From Alphaproteobacteria bacterium (GTDB lineage: Bacteria > Pseudomonadota > Alphaproteobacteria > Rs-D84 > CASDRH01): a stretch of 64,000 nucleotides of DNA. Within the stretch, counting starts at the first letter, position 1; each line of letters begins with the position of its first letter. The notes under the pieces are model-generated. The model ran no database searches. It saw only the letters and a program-made list of their open reading frames with translations, and was not told where the DNA came from. The stretch spans positions 1-64,000 of the forward strand of contig JAOASE010000006.1 in assembly GCA_025210155.1 (NCBI GenBank), written 5' to 3'. A program made the translations under genes and the position numbers. Shown one piece after another: positions 1 to 8,259 of this stretch.

Positions 1-100
1 ATGCTGTTATTGCTAGCACTGTAATTACTGCCATGATGCCTAGAACCCCTAGCATCTCTATCATTGATCGGCCTTTTTGATTGATGTTTTTTATATACAT
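1..100 (-). CDS. Type IV prepilin-like protein, N-terminal fragment cut by window edge
   Basis: Minus-strand ORF starting at ATG 98-100 and leaving the window at the left edge, so only about 33 residues are visible. They form a short basic leader ending QKG, then RSMIEML and a hydrophobic stretch. This is the class III signal of type IV prepilins: cleavage after Gly, Glu at +5 of the mature protein, and a hydrophobic helix that builds the fibre core. A prepilin peptidase would cut it at the inner membrane. Three other genes here (24,197-29,204) have the same N-terminal signal. No clear ribosome binding site is visible. Pilin-like is firm; the mature part is unseen. Confidence 0.7.
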   Translation of the reverse strand, partial: MYIKNINQKGRSMIEMLGVLGIMAVITVLAITA

Positions 101-161
101 ATTAAATACCCTATATTTTGCGGGAATTTTACCATATTTGCAAGTTTAAGTAAATAAAATT

Positions 162-842
162 TTAAATTCTATCTATGATTTTTTCATACCAAGATTTTTT
201 GGAAGATACCGATATGGTATCGTATTTTGAAAGATTATTATAGCTAATCATTGATTTAACTTTTTTGATATAGTCTAGACCTTCTTCAGAATAATATTTT
301 AAACCTTCTGCCAATTCTATACCAGATTTTCCTTCAGATCTCATTTTTCTAAATTCTCTATAATGTTTAGATGTATTTATATTTCCAATATAACTTTTCA
401 TAGATGAATGAAGAGTGTCAAAACTTCTTACCTTATGATTAGATCCCTCTTCTGCATTTAATGGCTTAATTCCTTTTCCTATAAATGTCCATTCACCAAA
501 AAGGGCATTACCTTCTTTAAGGAACCTTGATTGCCCCCAACCTGTTTCTAAAGCGCTTTGAGCCAATATAATAGAAGCAGGAACTCTTTCCTCTTCAGGT
601 AAAGATAAATTAACCTCTTCTATAACAGACAACATTATATTTATGAATTTTTCTTTTCGCTCTTTAACGTCTTTAATTTCGTAAAATTCATCAGGCATAG
701 AAGTCAACTTATACCCATTGTTAAGAAAAGCTGCTTTAATGTCTGCATTATAGCTATTTGTATTACTAAAGACGCTACTTGTTGGAAGAAGCGAAATAAC
801 AATTAGGCACAACAAAGTTGTTATGAGGTGATACTTTTTCAT
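162..842 (-). CDS. Bax-like glucosaminidase (peptidoglycan hydrolase)
   Basis: 226 residues with a Sec-type signal peptide (residues 1-26 or so, ending SVFS). The rest matches the Bax/glucosaminidase fold, with SALETGWGQSRF at about residues 96-107; Glu99 is the expected catalytic acid, followed by GNALFGEW. Proteins of this family cut the N-acetylglucosaminyl-linked glycan of murein, acting in the periplasm. It starts 8 bp after the DUF1460 stop on the same strand, so the two probably share a transcript and a cell-wall theme. Stop is TAA. The substrate is inferred from the family. Confidence 0.8.
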   Translation of the reverse strand: MKKYHLITTLLCLIVISLLPTSSVFSNTNSYNADIKAAFLNNGYKLTSMPDEFYEIKDVKERKEKFINIMLSVIEEVNLSLPEEERVPASIILAQSALETGWGQSRFLKEGNALFGEWTFIGKGIKPLNAEEGSNHKVRSFDTLHSSMKSYIGNINTSKHYREFRKMRSEGKSGIELAEGLKYYSEEGLDYIKKVKSMISYNNLSKYDTISVSSKKSWYEKIIDRI

Positions 843-850
843 GGTTTCAA

Positions 851-1633
851 TTATCTAGCAAGTGTATACACTGCTATTCCTAAGAAATTAGGATCCTTCT
901 CATTTAGTTCAACTAGATATTCCATAAATGGTTCATCTAAAACAACTTGTCTTACTGGACTTGCATGACGGAAATACATTTTAAGATCTTCATCTCTTCT
1001 CAATGCAAAACCAACGTGTGAAACTCATAAATCTGTACCATTAACACTTTTTTCATCACTGAAATCTCTTATTATAAATACAATAGATTCATCTTGCATA
1101 TCGAATTCATCAATTTTTTCAAAAGGAACATAGTCTAGTGAAATGTTTCTCGTATCTTCATAAAGAATTAAGCTTTTTGTTTTTGAAAACCATTTAGATC
1201 TATCGATCAACCCTGTTTTCACCTCTGTATAAGGGAATAAAGATCTTCTTAGAAACCATGAGTTATTTGGAATCCAATCCGATGAAAAAATATGATTTCT
1301 TGATTGAAAACCAATATTACCTGCAAAATATCTAATTTTATTTAAATAATATTTTACTAGAAATTCATTATTTGTTTTTGCCATTCTTTCTGCAACAACT
1401 GTTTCTACGAAAGTTTTTGCATCAAATGTATCAAATCTAATTAGAGGATCTGAATCGTGAGAAGTTTCTTTTCCTTCACCTAAAGGATCTTCTGTATAAG
1501 GAGTACCTACATATTTTTGAGATACTTCTGATATTGTTTTTGGCATTTTCATTACATGATTCATATATGCCACATAAAGACCTAATCCTAATATTACTAA
1601 ATAACCAAGTCTTCTTCCTGTTTTTAAGCTCAT
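851..1633 (-). CDS. DUF1460 (NlpC/P60-clan) protein with an in-frame TGA
   Basis: The frame opens at ATG 1631-1633 and meets TGA at 1025-1027 (codon 203). It then continues without a break for 57 more codons to TAA at 851-853. The part after TGA still looks like the family: VSHVGF carries the expected histidine, and FRHAS follows. The N-terminus has one membrane segment (about residues 9-26). The family motif DCxTFVE appears as DAKTFVET (residues 71-78), so the expected nucleophilic Cys is Ala and the enzyme may be inactive. Either TGA is read as an amino acid (Trp would give GTDLWVSHVGF) or this is a young pseudogene. Cotranscribed with the Bax-like gene. Confidence 0.6.
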
Positions 1634-1810
1634 AAAAAACCCCTTTTAAAGCTATGCTTTTTTTAATTTTCCCCATATTATTTTAAGTTGATAAAAAAAT
1701 CAACATATAATATTATACTATATAGAGGAAACCAAATCAAGTTTTTTGAATTTATAAACTATTTGTCTATGTTTTCTCAGGTTTATATCAAAAATAATAT
1801 AGGAGAAAAA

Positions 1811-2263
1811 ATGAAGTTAAAAGTTTTATATTTAGATCATTTTAAAGGGAAAGAAATTAAAAAAAGTTTTGAAGATAGTGGATATGATTTATATGCATCT
1901 CTAGATAAGCCTTTAACTTTAAAACCAATGGAAATAGCTACTATTCCTTTAGGTATTTCTGTTGAAGTAGATGGTAAATGCCCTGAAGGTTTTAACTGGG
2001 GATTAAGAATTACTGGTAGAAGTGGATTAAACTCAAAAGGTGTATTAGCTACTGTTGGTACTATTGATAGTGGATATAGAGGTGAATTGAAAACTACAAT
2101 AATAAATCTATCTGGAAAGGATTACACTTTTGAACCTGGTCATAGAGTTTGCCAGCTTCTCGTTGTTCTGAAAGCTCATTGTGAAGTTGTAAAAGTTGAA
2201 AGTGAAAATGAATTTTCAGGCTCTGAAAGACAAGAAAAGGCCTTTGGAAGTTCAGGACTTTAG
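1811..2263 (+). CDS. dut: dUTP diphosphatase
   Basis: Hydrolyses dUTP to dUMP and pyrophosphate, keeping uracil out of DNA and feeding dTMP synthesis. I place the start at ATG 1811 because AGGAG lies at 1801-1805 and the protein then has the usual 150 residues; the upstream in-frame extension is not dUTPase-like. The five trimer motifs are present: DSGYDLYA (22-29), RSGL (70-73), GTIDSGYRGE (83-92), GHRVCQLLV (110-118, slightly divergent) and the C-terminal ERQEKAFGSSG arm. The cupin gene follows by 14 bp. Ends in TAG. Confidence 0.93.
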   Translation: MKLKVLYLDHFKGKEIKKSFEDSGYDLYASLDKPLTLKPMEIATIPLGISVEVDGKCPEGFNWGLRITGRSGLNSKGVLATVGTIDSGYRGELKTTIINLSGKDYTFEPGHRVCQLLVVLKAHCEVVKVESENEFSGSERQEKAFGSSGL

Positions 2264-2277
2264 TTAGGAGATATTAT

Positions 2278-2646
2278 ATGGAAGTTTTAGGATATAAAAA
2301 GAGTGAAAGAGGTTCTAGACCTTGGGGTGAATGGGAAGTTATAGAAACTGGCACAGATTTTATTGTAAAAAAGATTACTGTATTACCCAAAAAGAGATTA
2401 TCACTACAATCTCATGATTTTAGATTTGAACATTGGATTATAGTAAAAGGAAATGGAAAAGTTACTATAAAAGATGATATTTTTGACTGCGCTTCAAATG
2501 ATAGTTTTTTTATTCCAGTAAAAGAAAAACATAGAATTGAAAATATATCTGAATCTGATGAACTTATATTTATAGAAGTTCAAACAGGGGAAAAATTAAC
2601 TGAATGTGATATAGTTAGATATGAAGATGATTTTGGAAGAGGATAA
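2278..2646 (+). CDS. Single-domain cupin, mannose-6-phosphate isomerase type II C-terminal-like
   Basis: 122 residues forming one cupin domain. The start RPWGEWEVIE, then KKRLSLQSHDFRFEHWIIVKG and IPVKEKHRIEN, matches the C-terminal domain of bifunctional phosphomannose isomerase/GDP-mannose pyrophosphorylase. The metal-ligand pattern of that domain is only partly kept (QSH, EHW, H near residue 85). It probably interconverts sugar phosphates for surface glycans, but the stand-alone form makes the substrate uncertain. AGGAG precedes the ATG; it follows dut at 14 bp, and a terminator overlaps its stop codon. Confidence 0.75.
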   Translation: MEVLGYKKSERGSRPWGEWEVIETGTDFIVKKITVLPKKRLSLQSHDFRFEHWIIVKGNGKVTIKDDIFDCASNDSFFIPVKEKHRIENISESDELIFIEVQTGEKLTECDIVRYEDDFGRG

Positions 2647-2664
2647 ATAAATATCCTCTTTTTT
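2639..2664 (+). terminator. Rho-independent terminator of dut-cupin
   Basis: GAGGATA (2639-2645) pairs with TATCCTC (2652-2658) around a 6-nt loop, followed by six T. The stem includes the TAA of the cupin gene. Confidence 0.8.
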
Positions 2665-3259
2665 ATTTCTTTATAACTTTAATTTCTTTTAATAGATTAT
2701 GATATGCAAATATAAGCATAACTAACAATGCTGATACAAAAAATTCTAAACTTTCTTCAAAATATCTCATATGATTTTTTTCTGAATAAGATGAAATTAA
2801 GAAATTTAAAATACCTAAAGTTCCTATAGCAAATACTTTAACTCTGGCAGAACTTACCTTTTTAAAGCTATTTATAACTGTTTTAAAAATATCTTTTCCA
2901 TCTCTTATTAAACCAACTAATAATATTAATATGAATGCAGCATCAATATATTTTTTATATTCAATTATATTGTTGTTAGTCATTAGACCTCTTAGAAATC
3001 CAAGTTCTCTATCTATTAAAAATAACATTACCATCATAGGTAGATATGAAAATTTAGAATAAAGTTTTTTCTTGTAGAAGAACATAGCCGCTACGTAATT
3101 AAAAACTGTTAAAACTTCAAATATTCCACCCTCTTCAAAATGCATATGACTATGAGCCTTTAATGCTAGTGCTGAAGCAGCTACTGCTAAATTCATTATC
3201 ACTAACATTACTATAAATTTTAGATTTGAAAGTTTTTGTATATTAATATTTTTTAGCAT
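2663..3259 (-). CDS. Six-helix integral membrane protein, unknown function
   Basis: 198 residues with about six hydrophobic segments and a basic C-terminus. It contains an EEGGIFEVLTVFNYVAA stretch, a conserved-looking DRELGFLR after the third helix, and EESLEF before the last helix. This repeated acidic pattern (E-E-x-x-E near helix starts and R-E-L in a loop) recalls a family of uncharacterised proteobacterial inner-membrane proteins. I cannot assign a function. It starts 20 bp downstream of recR on the same strand, so cotranscription is likely. Confidence 0.65.
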   Translation of the reverse strand: MLKNINIQKLSNLKFIVMLVIMNLAVAASALALKAHSHMHFEEGGIFEVLTVFNYVAAMFFYKKKLYSKFSYLPMMVMLFLIDRELGFLRGLMTNNNIIEYKKYIDAAFILILLVGLIRDGKDIFKTVINSFKKVSSARVKVFAIGTLGILNFLISSYSEKNHMRYFEESLEFFVSALLVMLIFAYHNLLKEIKVIKK

Positions 3260-3279
3260 CTTAATTCTCTCCTTTATAA

Positions 3280-3873
3280 CTAAAAATTCTTTCTTCCTCT
3301 TAGAGCTTCTGAAATAGTTCCTTCATCTAGATAATCAAGTTCTCCACCGATAGGAATACCTTGTGCTAACTCAGACGTCCTTATGTTAGAAGGCAGTTTT
3401 TCTTTAATATAATTTTGTGTAATTTTTCCTTCTATTATAGATGGAAGAGCAAAAATAATTTCCTCAATCTCACCATTAGAACATCTTTCAATTAAAGATT
3501 GGATTTTTAGGTCTTCTGGCTCTATACCATCTAAGGCAGAAATCAGACCTCCTGTGATATGATATAAACCGTTATAATACCCAGTTCTTTCCATAGCTAT
3601 TAGAGATGATACATCTGGAAGGACGCATATAACCTTTTTATCTCTAGCTTGATCTCTACAGATTTCACAAATTTCTTCGGTATCATAATTTCCACAGTTC
3701 TTACATATTTTGATATTTTCTTTTAATTCTGCTAGAACTTGGATCAAAGATGTCAAAGTGTGTTCTTTTTCACTTATTAACTTTAATGTGATTCTTGTAG
3801 CAGATCTCTTTCCTAAAGATGGAAGTTTAGAAATTATTTTCACTGCGTCGTCTATATAGTTTTTACTTTCCAT
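3280..3873 (-). CDS. recR: Recombination mediator RecR
   Basis: RecR works with RecF/RecO to load RecA on gapped DNA. Seen in order: the helix-hairpin-helix LPSLGKRSATRI, a zinc finger with two CxxC pairs (Cys 57/60 and 69/72), a Toprim domain (VICVLPD...MERTGYYNGLYHITGG...SALDGIEPEDL) and the C-terminal ELAQGIPIGGELDYLDEGT...ALRGRK. The open frame reaches a TTG at 3903, but ATG 3871-3873 gives the usual roughly 16 residues before the LPxxGxxSA motif, so I prefer it. Stop is TAG. Confidence 0.92.
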   Translation of the reverse strand: MESKNYIDDAVKIISKLPSLGKRSATRITLKLISEKEHTLTSLIQVLAELKENIKICKNCGNYDTEEICEICRDQARDKKVICVLPDVSSLIAMERTGYYNGLYHITGGLISALDGIEPEDLKIQSLIERCSNGEIEEIIFALPSIIEGKITQNYIKEKLPSNIRTSELAQGIPIGGELDYLDEGTISEALRGRKNF

Positions 3874-4022
3874 ATCTAATTCTTTCGTTACTAGAGGTTT
3901 CAATCTAAATCATTTATCTGCTTTATTAAAAGAACCCTAATGTACTATTTTGTACACTTCGGAACCTTTTAATTTAACATCTAAACGATTTATACTAAAA
4001 CTCCAAGAGTAGGTATTGTTTT

Positions 4023-5000
4023 CTATTTATTTAATTCGTTTAGGACTACCTTTGCGAATTCTATATTTTCTTCTTTATTAATTGAGCTTGTTAATAATGT
4101 TTGTATTAAAACTTTTTCATAACCTTCTAGTGAACCACCATCCATCAAAATTTCATCTTCTTTTTTAAGAACTTCTGTTCTAATAGCCATTTTTTCGAAG
4201 TCTTTTTCTACGGCAGCATTTATATAAGGCATTTGGTAAATTTCTTTACCTTCGTTGTTCCATCTATTATATTCTTCAGTTCCTTTAATTTCAACATTTT
4301 TTGCAGCATCACCTAAATTTGAAATAACTTCTCTATCTAATATAAATCCTACGAAAGATGCTTCACCTGTTTTTAGATGAGTTGGTTTCTCTGTTATATA
4401 CCCCTCATCTATAATTCCCCATCTTTCTGGATTGTTAACTACTTTTGTAAAATATAGATTTCCTTCACAACCTTCATTTATATATCTTTCTGCCATTCTA
4501 GTAATTGGCTGTTTGTACTTAGATAAATCTGTTCCAACTTTTGGAAATATTAAATCATCTGAGAAAATTGTAAAGAAAGGTAGATTTTCTTCTGGGAATG
4601 CGTTTTTAACAAGACCTATAGCTTGCCCTACCCCCTTGGGTGTTTCTTGATAAATGAAAGATAAATCTATTTTATCAAGTATTGATAATTTAGATAGAAG
4701 TTCAGCTTGCTTTTCTCTTCCATTATTTCTGAATTTATTTTCTACTTTTGTATCTTTTTCCAATGCTTCTAAAAAATATTTTTCTACTTCTTTATTGGAA
4801 ACCACCATCGTAACTTTTGGCTTACCTTCCAAAGATATTTCGTTAATGCATCTAAGAGTTTCATCTAGCATTCTCATACTTCCAAAAGGTAGTAAGCTTT
4901 TATGAACCAGACCTTTTGAATGAGGATAATTTCTAGTTCCGTTTCCTGCTGCTAAAATAACAAATCTTAGATTGCTTAATGAATTTTTAATTTCTGACAT
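4023..5000 (-). CDS. Sugar-phosphate nucleotidyltransferase (GalU/GlmU-like fold)
   Basis: 325 residues. The N-terminus has the pyrophosphorylase signature VILAAGNGTRNYPHSKG...KSLLPFG (about residues 13-38), followed by QETPKGVGQAI and FSDDL, the Asp pair that binds metal. Such enzymes make NDP-sugars from NTP and sugar-1-phosphate, usually for envelope polysaccharides. No left-handed helix domain is visible, so GlmU is unlikely; UDP-glucose pyrophosphorylase-like is possible. Monocistronic on the minus strand with its own promoter at 5043-5071. Ends in TAG. Confidence 0.75.
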   Translation of the reverse strand: MSEIKNSLSNLRFVILAAGNGTRNYPHSKGLVHKSLLPFGSMRMLDETLRCINEISLEGKPKVTMVVSNKEVEKYFLEALEKDTKVENKFRNNGREKQAELLSKLSILDKIDLSFIYQETPKGVGQAIGLVKNAFPEENLPFFTIFSDDLIFPKVGTDLSKYKQPITRMAERYINEGCEGNLYFTKVVNNPERWGIIDEGYITEKPTHLKTGEASFVGFILDREVISNLGDAAKNVEIKGTEEYNRWNNEGKEIYQMPYINAAVEKDFEKMAIRTEVLKKEDEILMDGGSLEGYEKVLIQTLLTSSINKEENIEFAKVVLNELNK

Positions 5001-5042
5001 AAATATATTCTTTCCTTTTAAATTAAATCCTTTTCGGGGGAA

Positions 5043-5071
5043 TTTATACTATAAAATATATAGCTTGTCAA
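5043..5071 (-). promoter_or_regulatory. Sigma-70 promoter of the nucleotidyltransferase gene
   Basis: Minus strand TTGACA (5066-5071), 17-nt spacer, TATAAA (5043-5048). This leaves a leader of about 35 nt before the ATG at 5000. Confidence 0.75.
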
Positions 5072-5232
5072 AGGCTTTGAAGAAAATTTGTATTTAAAAA
5101 AGATTTCAAAAAATTTCAGTGAAGTTTTTACCACTTTTGATTTTATTCTTGATTTCATTTTTATTTGTGGCATCATAGAACACAAAGAGAACGAAATATT
5201 TATTTTTTAAAGAAAGTTAGGAACTTTATTTT

Positions 5233-6756
5233 ATGTTAGCAAAGATTAAAACTGTTACTTTTGATGGGATAGAAGCAAAACCTATTACTGCAGAAGTTCA
5301 AGTGGCTGCAGGCCTACCTAAATTTACTATAGTTGGATTGCCAGATAAATCTATATCTGAGGCTAGAGAAAGAATTCAATCTGTTTTTACTGCGATTGGA
5401 TTGTCATTACCTCCAAAGAAGATTACCGTTAATTTAGCTCCGGCAGATATGATGAAGGAAGGATCTCATTTTGATTTACCTATTGCTATGGGTATTTTAT
5501 CTGCTTTAGAAATTGTAGATTATAATAAAATTAAAGACTATGTTTTTATAGGAGAACTTGGACTTGATGGAAATCTAGCAAAGGTTTCGGGAGTTATGCC
5601 TGCGGCATTCTATGCTGTCAGCGAAGGACTAGGGATTGTTTGCCCTAAAGTTCAAGGAAGTGAGGCTTTATGGACTGGATGCGTTGATGTGTTAGCCCCT
5701 GGAAATATAATTAATTTAATGAATCATTTTAATGGTGAACAACCCTTAGCTGCTCCAAATAGAGAAATGGATGATGGGATAAATCACTTTTTAGATTTTT
5801 CAGATATTAAAGGACAGGAATTTGCTAAGAGAGGTTTAGAAATTGCTGCTGCCGGTGGGCATAACTTAATATTTACAGGTCCAGCTGGGGCTGGTAAATC
5901 TGCTATGGCGGAAAGATTACCAACGATTCTACCCCCTATGACTGCAGCTGAAGCATTGGAAGTTTCTATGATACATTCTATTGCTGGAACTTTGAATGCT
6001 GCTGGAATTGAAACAAGAAGACCATTTAGAGCTCCTCATCACACTGCATCTCAGATTGCATTGACAGGTGGTGGAACTAAAGCAAAACCAGGAGAAGTTT
6101 CTCTTGCTCATAATGGTGTTTTGTTTCTAGATGAGCTACCTGAATTTTCAGGACAGACTTTAGATGCTTTGAGACAGCCAATTGAGACTGGAAGGATAAA
6201 TGTTTCAAGAGCTAATAAACATATTTCTTATCCTGCTAATTTTCAACTAATTGCCGCAATGAACCCTTGTAAATGTGGGCACTTTGGAGATAAAGAAAGA
6301 GAATGTAATCAAGCTCCACTATGTGCTTTAAAATATCAAAATAGAATTTCAGGACCTATGTGGGATAGAATTGATATTTATATTGAGGTTCAACAGATAA
6401 ATCCGTGGGAGTTATCTTCTCATACTGCTAAAGCAGAAAGCTCTGCTGAAATAAGAGAAAGAGTTATTAGAGCTAGGAAATTCCAAGAAGATAGATGGGC
6501 TAAAATATTTCCTAAGCAAGGGGTGATTTGGAATAAGAATGTTCCTACTAAGGATATTGAAAAGAACTGCAATATATCACCAGAAGCTTTGGACATATTA
6601 ATTAAATCTGCTGAGAAATTTAAATTATCTGCTAGAGGTTACCATAGAATTTTAAAAGTAGCCCGTACTATTGCTGATTTGGAGATGGAGCTAGAAATTA
6701 CTCCAGAACATATTTCTGAAGCTATTTTATTTAGAAAAAAGGAAGTTAAGCTTTAA
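5233..6756 (+). CDS. comM: Mg-chelatase-like AAA+ ATPase ComM (YifB)
   Basis: 507 residues. The N-terminal third is the Lon-protease-like (ChlI) domain (VAAGLPKFTIVGLPD...EARERIQ). The AAA+ core has Walker A GPAGAGKS (about 216-223), Walker B FLDEL, and MNPCKCGHFGD with paired cysteines. The C-terminal Mg-chelatase domain ends ARGYHRILKVARTIADLE. ComM helicases promote branch migration when transformed DNA is integrated. AGGAA precedes the ATG. The stop and the next gene's start share a base (TAATG), so the UDG-like gene is translationally coupled. Confidence 0.92.
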   Translation: MLAKIKTVTFDGIEAKPITAEVQVAAGLPKFTIVGLPDKSISEARERIQSVFTAIGLSLPPKKITVNLAPADMMKEGSHFDLPIAMGILSALEIVDYNKIKDYVFIGELGLDGNLAKVSGVMPAAFYAVSEGLGIVCPKVQGSEALWTGCVDVLAPGNIINLMNHFNGEQPLAAPNREMDDGINHFLDFSDIKGQEFAKRGLEIAAAGGHNLIFTGPAGAGKSAMAERLPTILPPMTAAEALEVSMIHSIAGTLNAAGIETRRPFRAPHHTASQIALTGGGTKAKPGEVSLAHNGVLFLDELPEFSGQTLDALRQPIETGRINVSRANKHISYPANFQLIAAMNPCKCGHFGDKERECNQAPLCALKYQNRISGPMWDRIDIYIEVQQINPWELSSHTAKAESSAEIRERVIRARKFQEDRWAKIFPKQGVIWNKNVPTKDIEKNCNISPEALDILIKSAEKFKLSARGYHRILKVARTIADLEMELEITPEHISEAILFRKKEVKL

Positions 6757-7298
6757 TGATATTGGAATGTAGAAATTGCGAACTTTGTAAAAATCAAGAG
6801 CCAATGATTGATGTAGCAAAATCTTGTGATGTTATGTGGGTTGGCATTTCTGCTAAAATGATTAATTTTGAAGATGAGTTGCCATTAGATGCTAGGACAT
6901 ATAGTGGAAAACTTATTAGAGAGATCGAAAAACTTGCTGAAAATGTAACGTTTTATAAAACAAATATTGTTAAGTGCCCTCCTTTGAAAAATGGAAAGCT
7001 CGTCTATCCCAACAAAGGAAATATTGATGATTGCTTTCCTAATTTCCAAAAAGAAATTGATAGATTGAAACCTAAGGTTATTTTTATTTTAGGAAAAGTA
7101 AATTCTAATCATATTTTGGGTAAATATGATGAAAAAATTGATAAACTTAATGAAGATTTTAATTACATCAAATATAATATAGGTAGAAATATATTCATAC
7201 CTATACACCACCCTTCATATATAAGTGTATACAAAAGAAAATTTAAAAATAAATATATTGAAAATATAGTAAAAATAATAAATGAGAGTAAGTTGTAA
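6756..7298 (+). CDS. Uracil-DNA glycosylase superfamily protein
   Basis: 180 residues. A cysteine pair near the start (CRNCELC), then VGISAK, YSGKLIREIE, NIVKCPP, a Cys near DDCFPNF, KPKVIFILG and IHHPSY follow the order of family 4/5-like uracil-DNA glycosylases with possible Fe-S ligands. The usual GEAPG active-site loop reads GISAK, which is typical of a sub-group whose activity I cannot confirm. Its start overlaps the comM stop, and an SPL-type radical SAM gene follows by 14 bp. The three genes suggest a DNA-maintenance operon. Confidence 0.72.
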   Translation: MILECRNCELCKNQEPMIDVAKSCDVMWVGISAKMINFEDELPLDARTYSGKLIREIEKLAENVTFYKTNIVKCPPLKNGKLVYPNKGNIDDCFPNFQKEIDRLKPKVIFILGKVNSNHILGKYDEKIDKLNEDFNYIKYNIGRNIFIPIHHPSYISVYKRKFKNKYIENIVKIINESKL

Positions 7299-7312
7299 AG
7301 TGAGGTGGCTTT

Positions 7313-8155
7313 ATGAAGATAAAAGAAATTGAAGCTAAAAATATACTTACAAAGAGTAATCTTGGAGATATGGATTATGCTATAAACCCATATGTGGGAT
7401 GTGCTTTTGCTTGCGAATATTGTTATGCTATTTTTATGAGTAAATTTAGTGGCGAGAGAATGGAGGATTGGGGTAATTATGTTCATGTTAAGAAAAATGC
7501 TCCTGACTTACTTAGGCAGAAACTTTTTAAAATGAAGGATAAACACTCTTCTATCTTTATTTCCTCCGTTACAGACGCATGGCAATATGTCGAAAGAAAA
7601 TATGAAATCACAAGAGAATTACTTAAAATATTAGCGAGAGACGAATATCCTGGAGAAATTACCTGTCATACTAAAAGTCCTCTTATAGAAAGGGACTTAG
7701 ATATAATAAAAACACTTCCAAATGTTGTGGTTGGAATAACCATTACTTCTAGCGAAGATAGTGTTTCTGGATTTCTAGAAGCTAGAGCTCCTAAAGTTTC
7801 TGAACGTTTAAAAACTCTTAAAAAATTTAATGAAAATGGAATAAGAACCTATGCATTTATAGGTCCGCTACTTCCTCACTTCTATTCTAGAAGGGATGAG
7901 TTAGATGAAGTTTTTAAAGCTATAAAAAATTCTGGGACTAATAATATTTATGTAGAGAGACTAAATTTCTCAAATTATATTTCTAGGAGGTTAAAACCTG
8001 TTTTAGATAAAGCTGATGATAAGACTAAAGAAAGCTTTATAAACATGAAAGTCGGATCTGAAGAGTATAAAAAATTAAATAATTTTATATTGGAAATGGT
8101 TAAAAAATATAAAATGAATTTGCTGAATGGAACCGTTATTGAGCATAAAAAGTAA
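7313..8155 (+). CDS. Radical SAM protein of the spore photoproduct lyase-like family
   Basis: 280 residues. The radical SAM cluster motif Cx3Cx2C is at residues 30, 34 and 37 (CAFACEYC) after INPYVGC. Downstream are TDAWQYVERKY, ITCHTKSPLIERD and an ARAPKVSERL block, as in SPL/Rv2578c-like proteins. These use SAM and a 4Fe-4S cluster; true SPL repairs spore photoproduct, but non-sporulating homologues have other, mostly unknown, roles. Its place next to a UDG-like gene hints at nucleic-acid repair; that is inference. Confidence 0.75.
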   Translation: MKIKEIEAKNILTKSNLGDMDYAINPYVGCAFACEYCYAIFMSKFSGERMEDWGNYVHVKKNAPDLLRQKLFKMKDKHSSIFISSVTDAWQYVERKYEITRELLKILARDEYPGEITCHTKSPLIERDLDIIKTLPNVVVGITITSSEDSVSGFLEARAPKVSERLKTLKKFNENGIRTYAFIGPLLPHFYSRRDELDEVFKAIKNSGTNNIYVERLNFSNYISRRLKPVLDKADDKTKESFINMKVGSEEYKKLNNFILEMVKKYKMNLLNGTVIEHKK

Positions 8156-8197
8156 TTTGTGTATTGATTTTTTATCAAAACTTCTTTAGACTTCTAT

Positions 8198-8217
8198 TTC
8201 AATAATGTATTATTGAA
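8198..8217. promoter_or_regulatory. 20-bp palindrome overlapping a -10 box (candidate operator)
   Basis: TTCAATAAT and ATTATTGAA form a perfect 9-bp inverted repeat with a 2-nt centre. A TATTAT -10-like box (8208-8213) lies inside it, upstream of the HAD phosphatase gene at 8260. A dimeric repressor bound here would block that promoter. No regulator is identifiable. Confidence 0.4.
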
Positions 8218-8259
8218 TTGTGAAAATGAAGTTTTAAGCAAAGATAAAGAGGAAGTTTT

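Noticed and set aside
1025-1027. TGA as selenocysteine in the DUF1460 gene
   Set aside because: The family's catalytic cysteine sits near residue 72, not at codon 203, and I see no SECIS-like hairpin just after this TGA.
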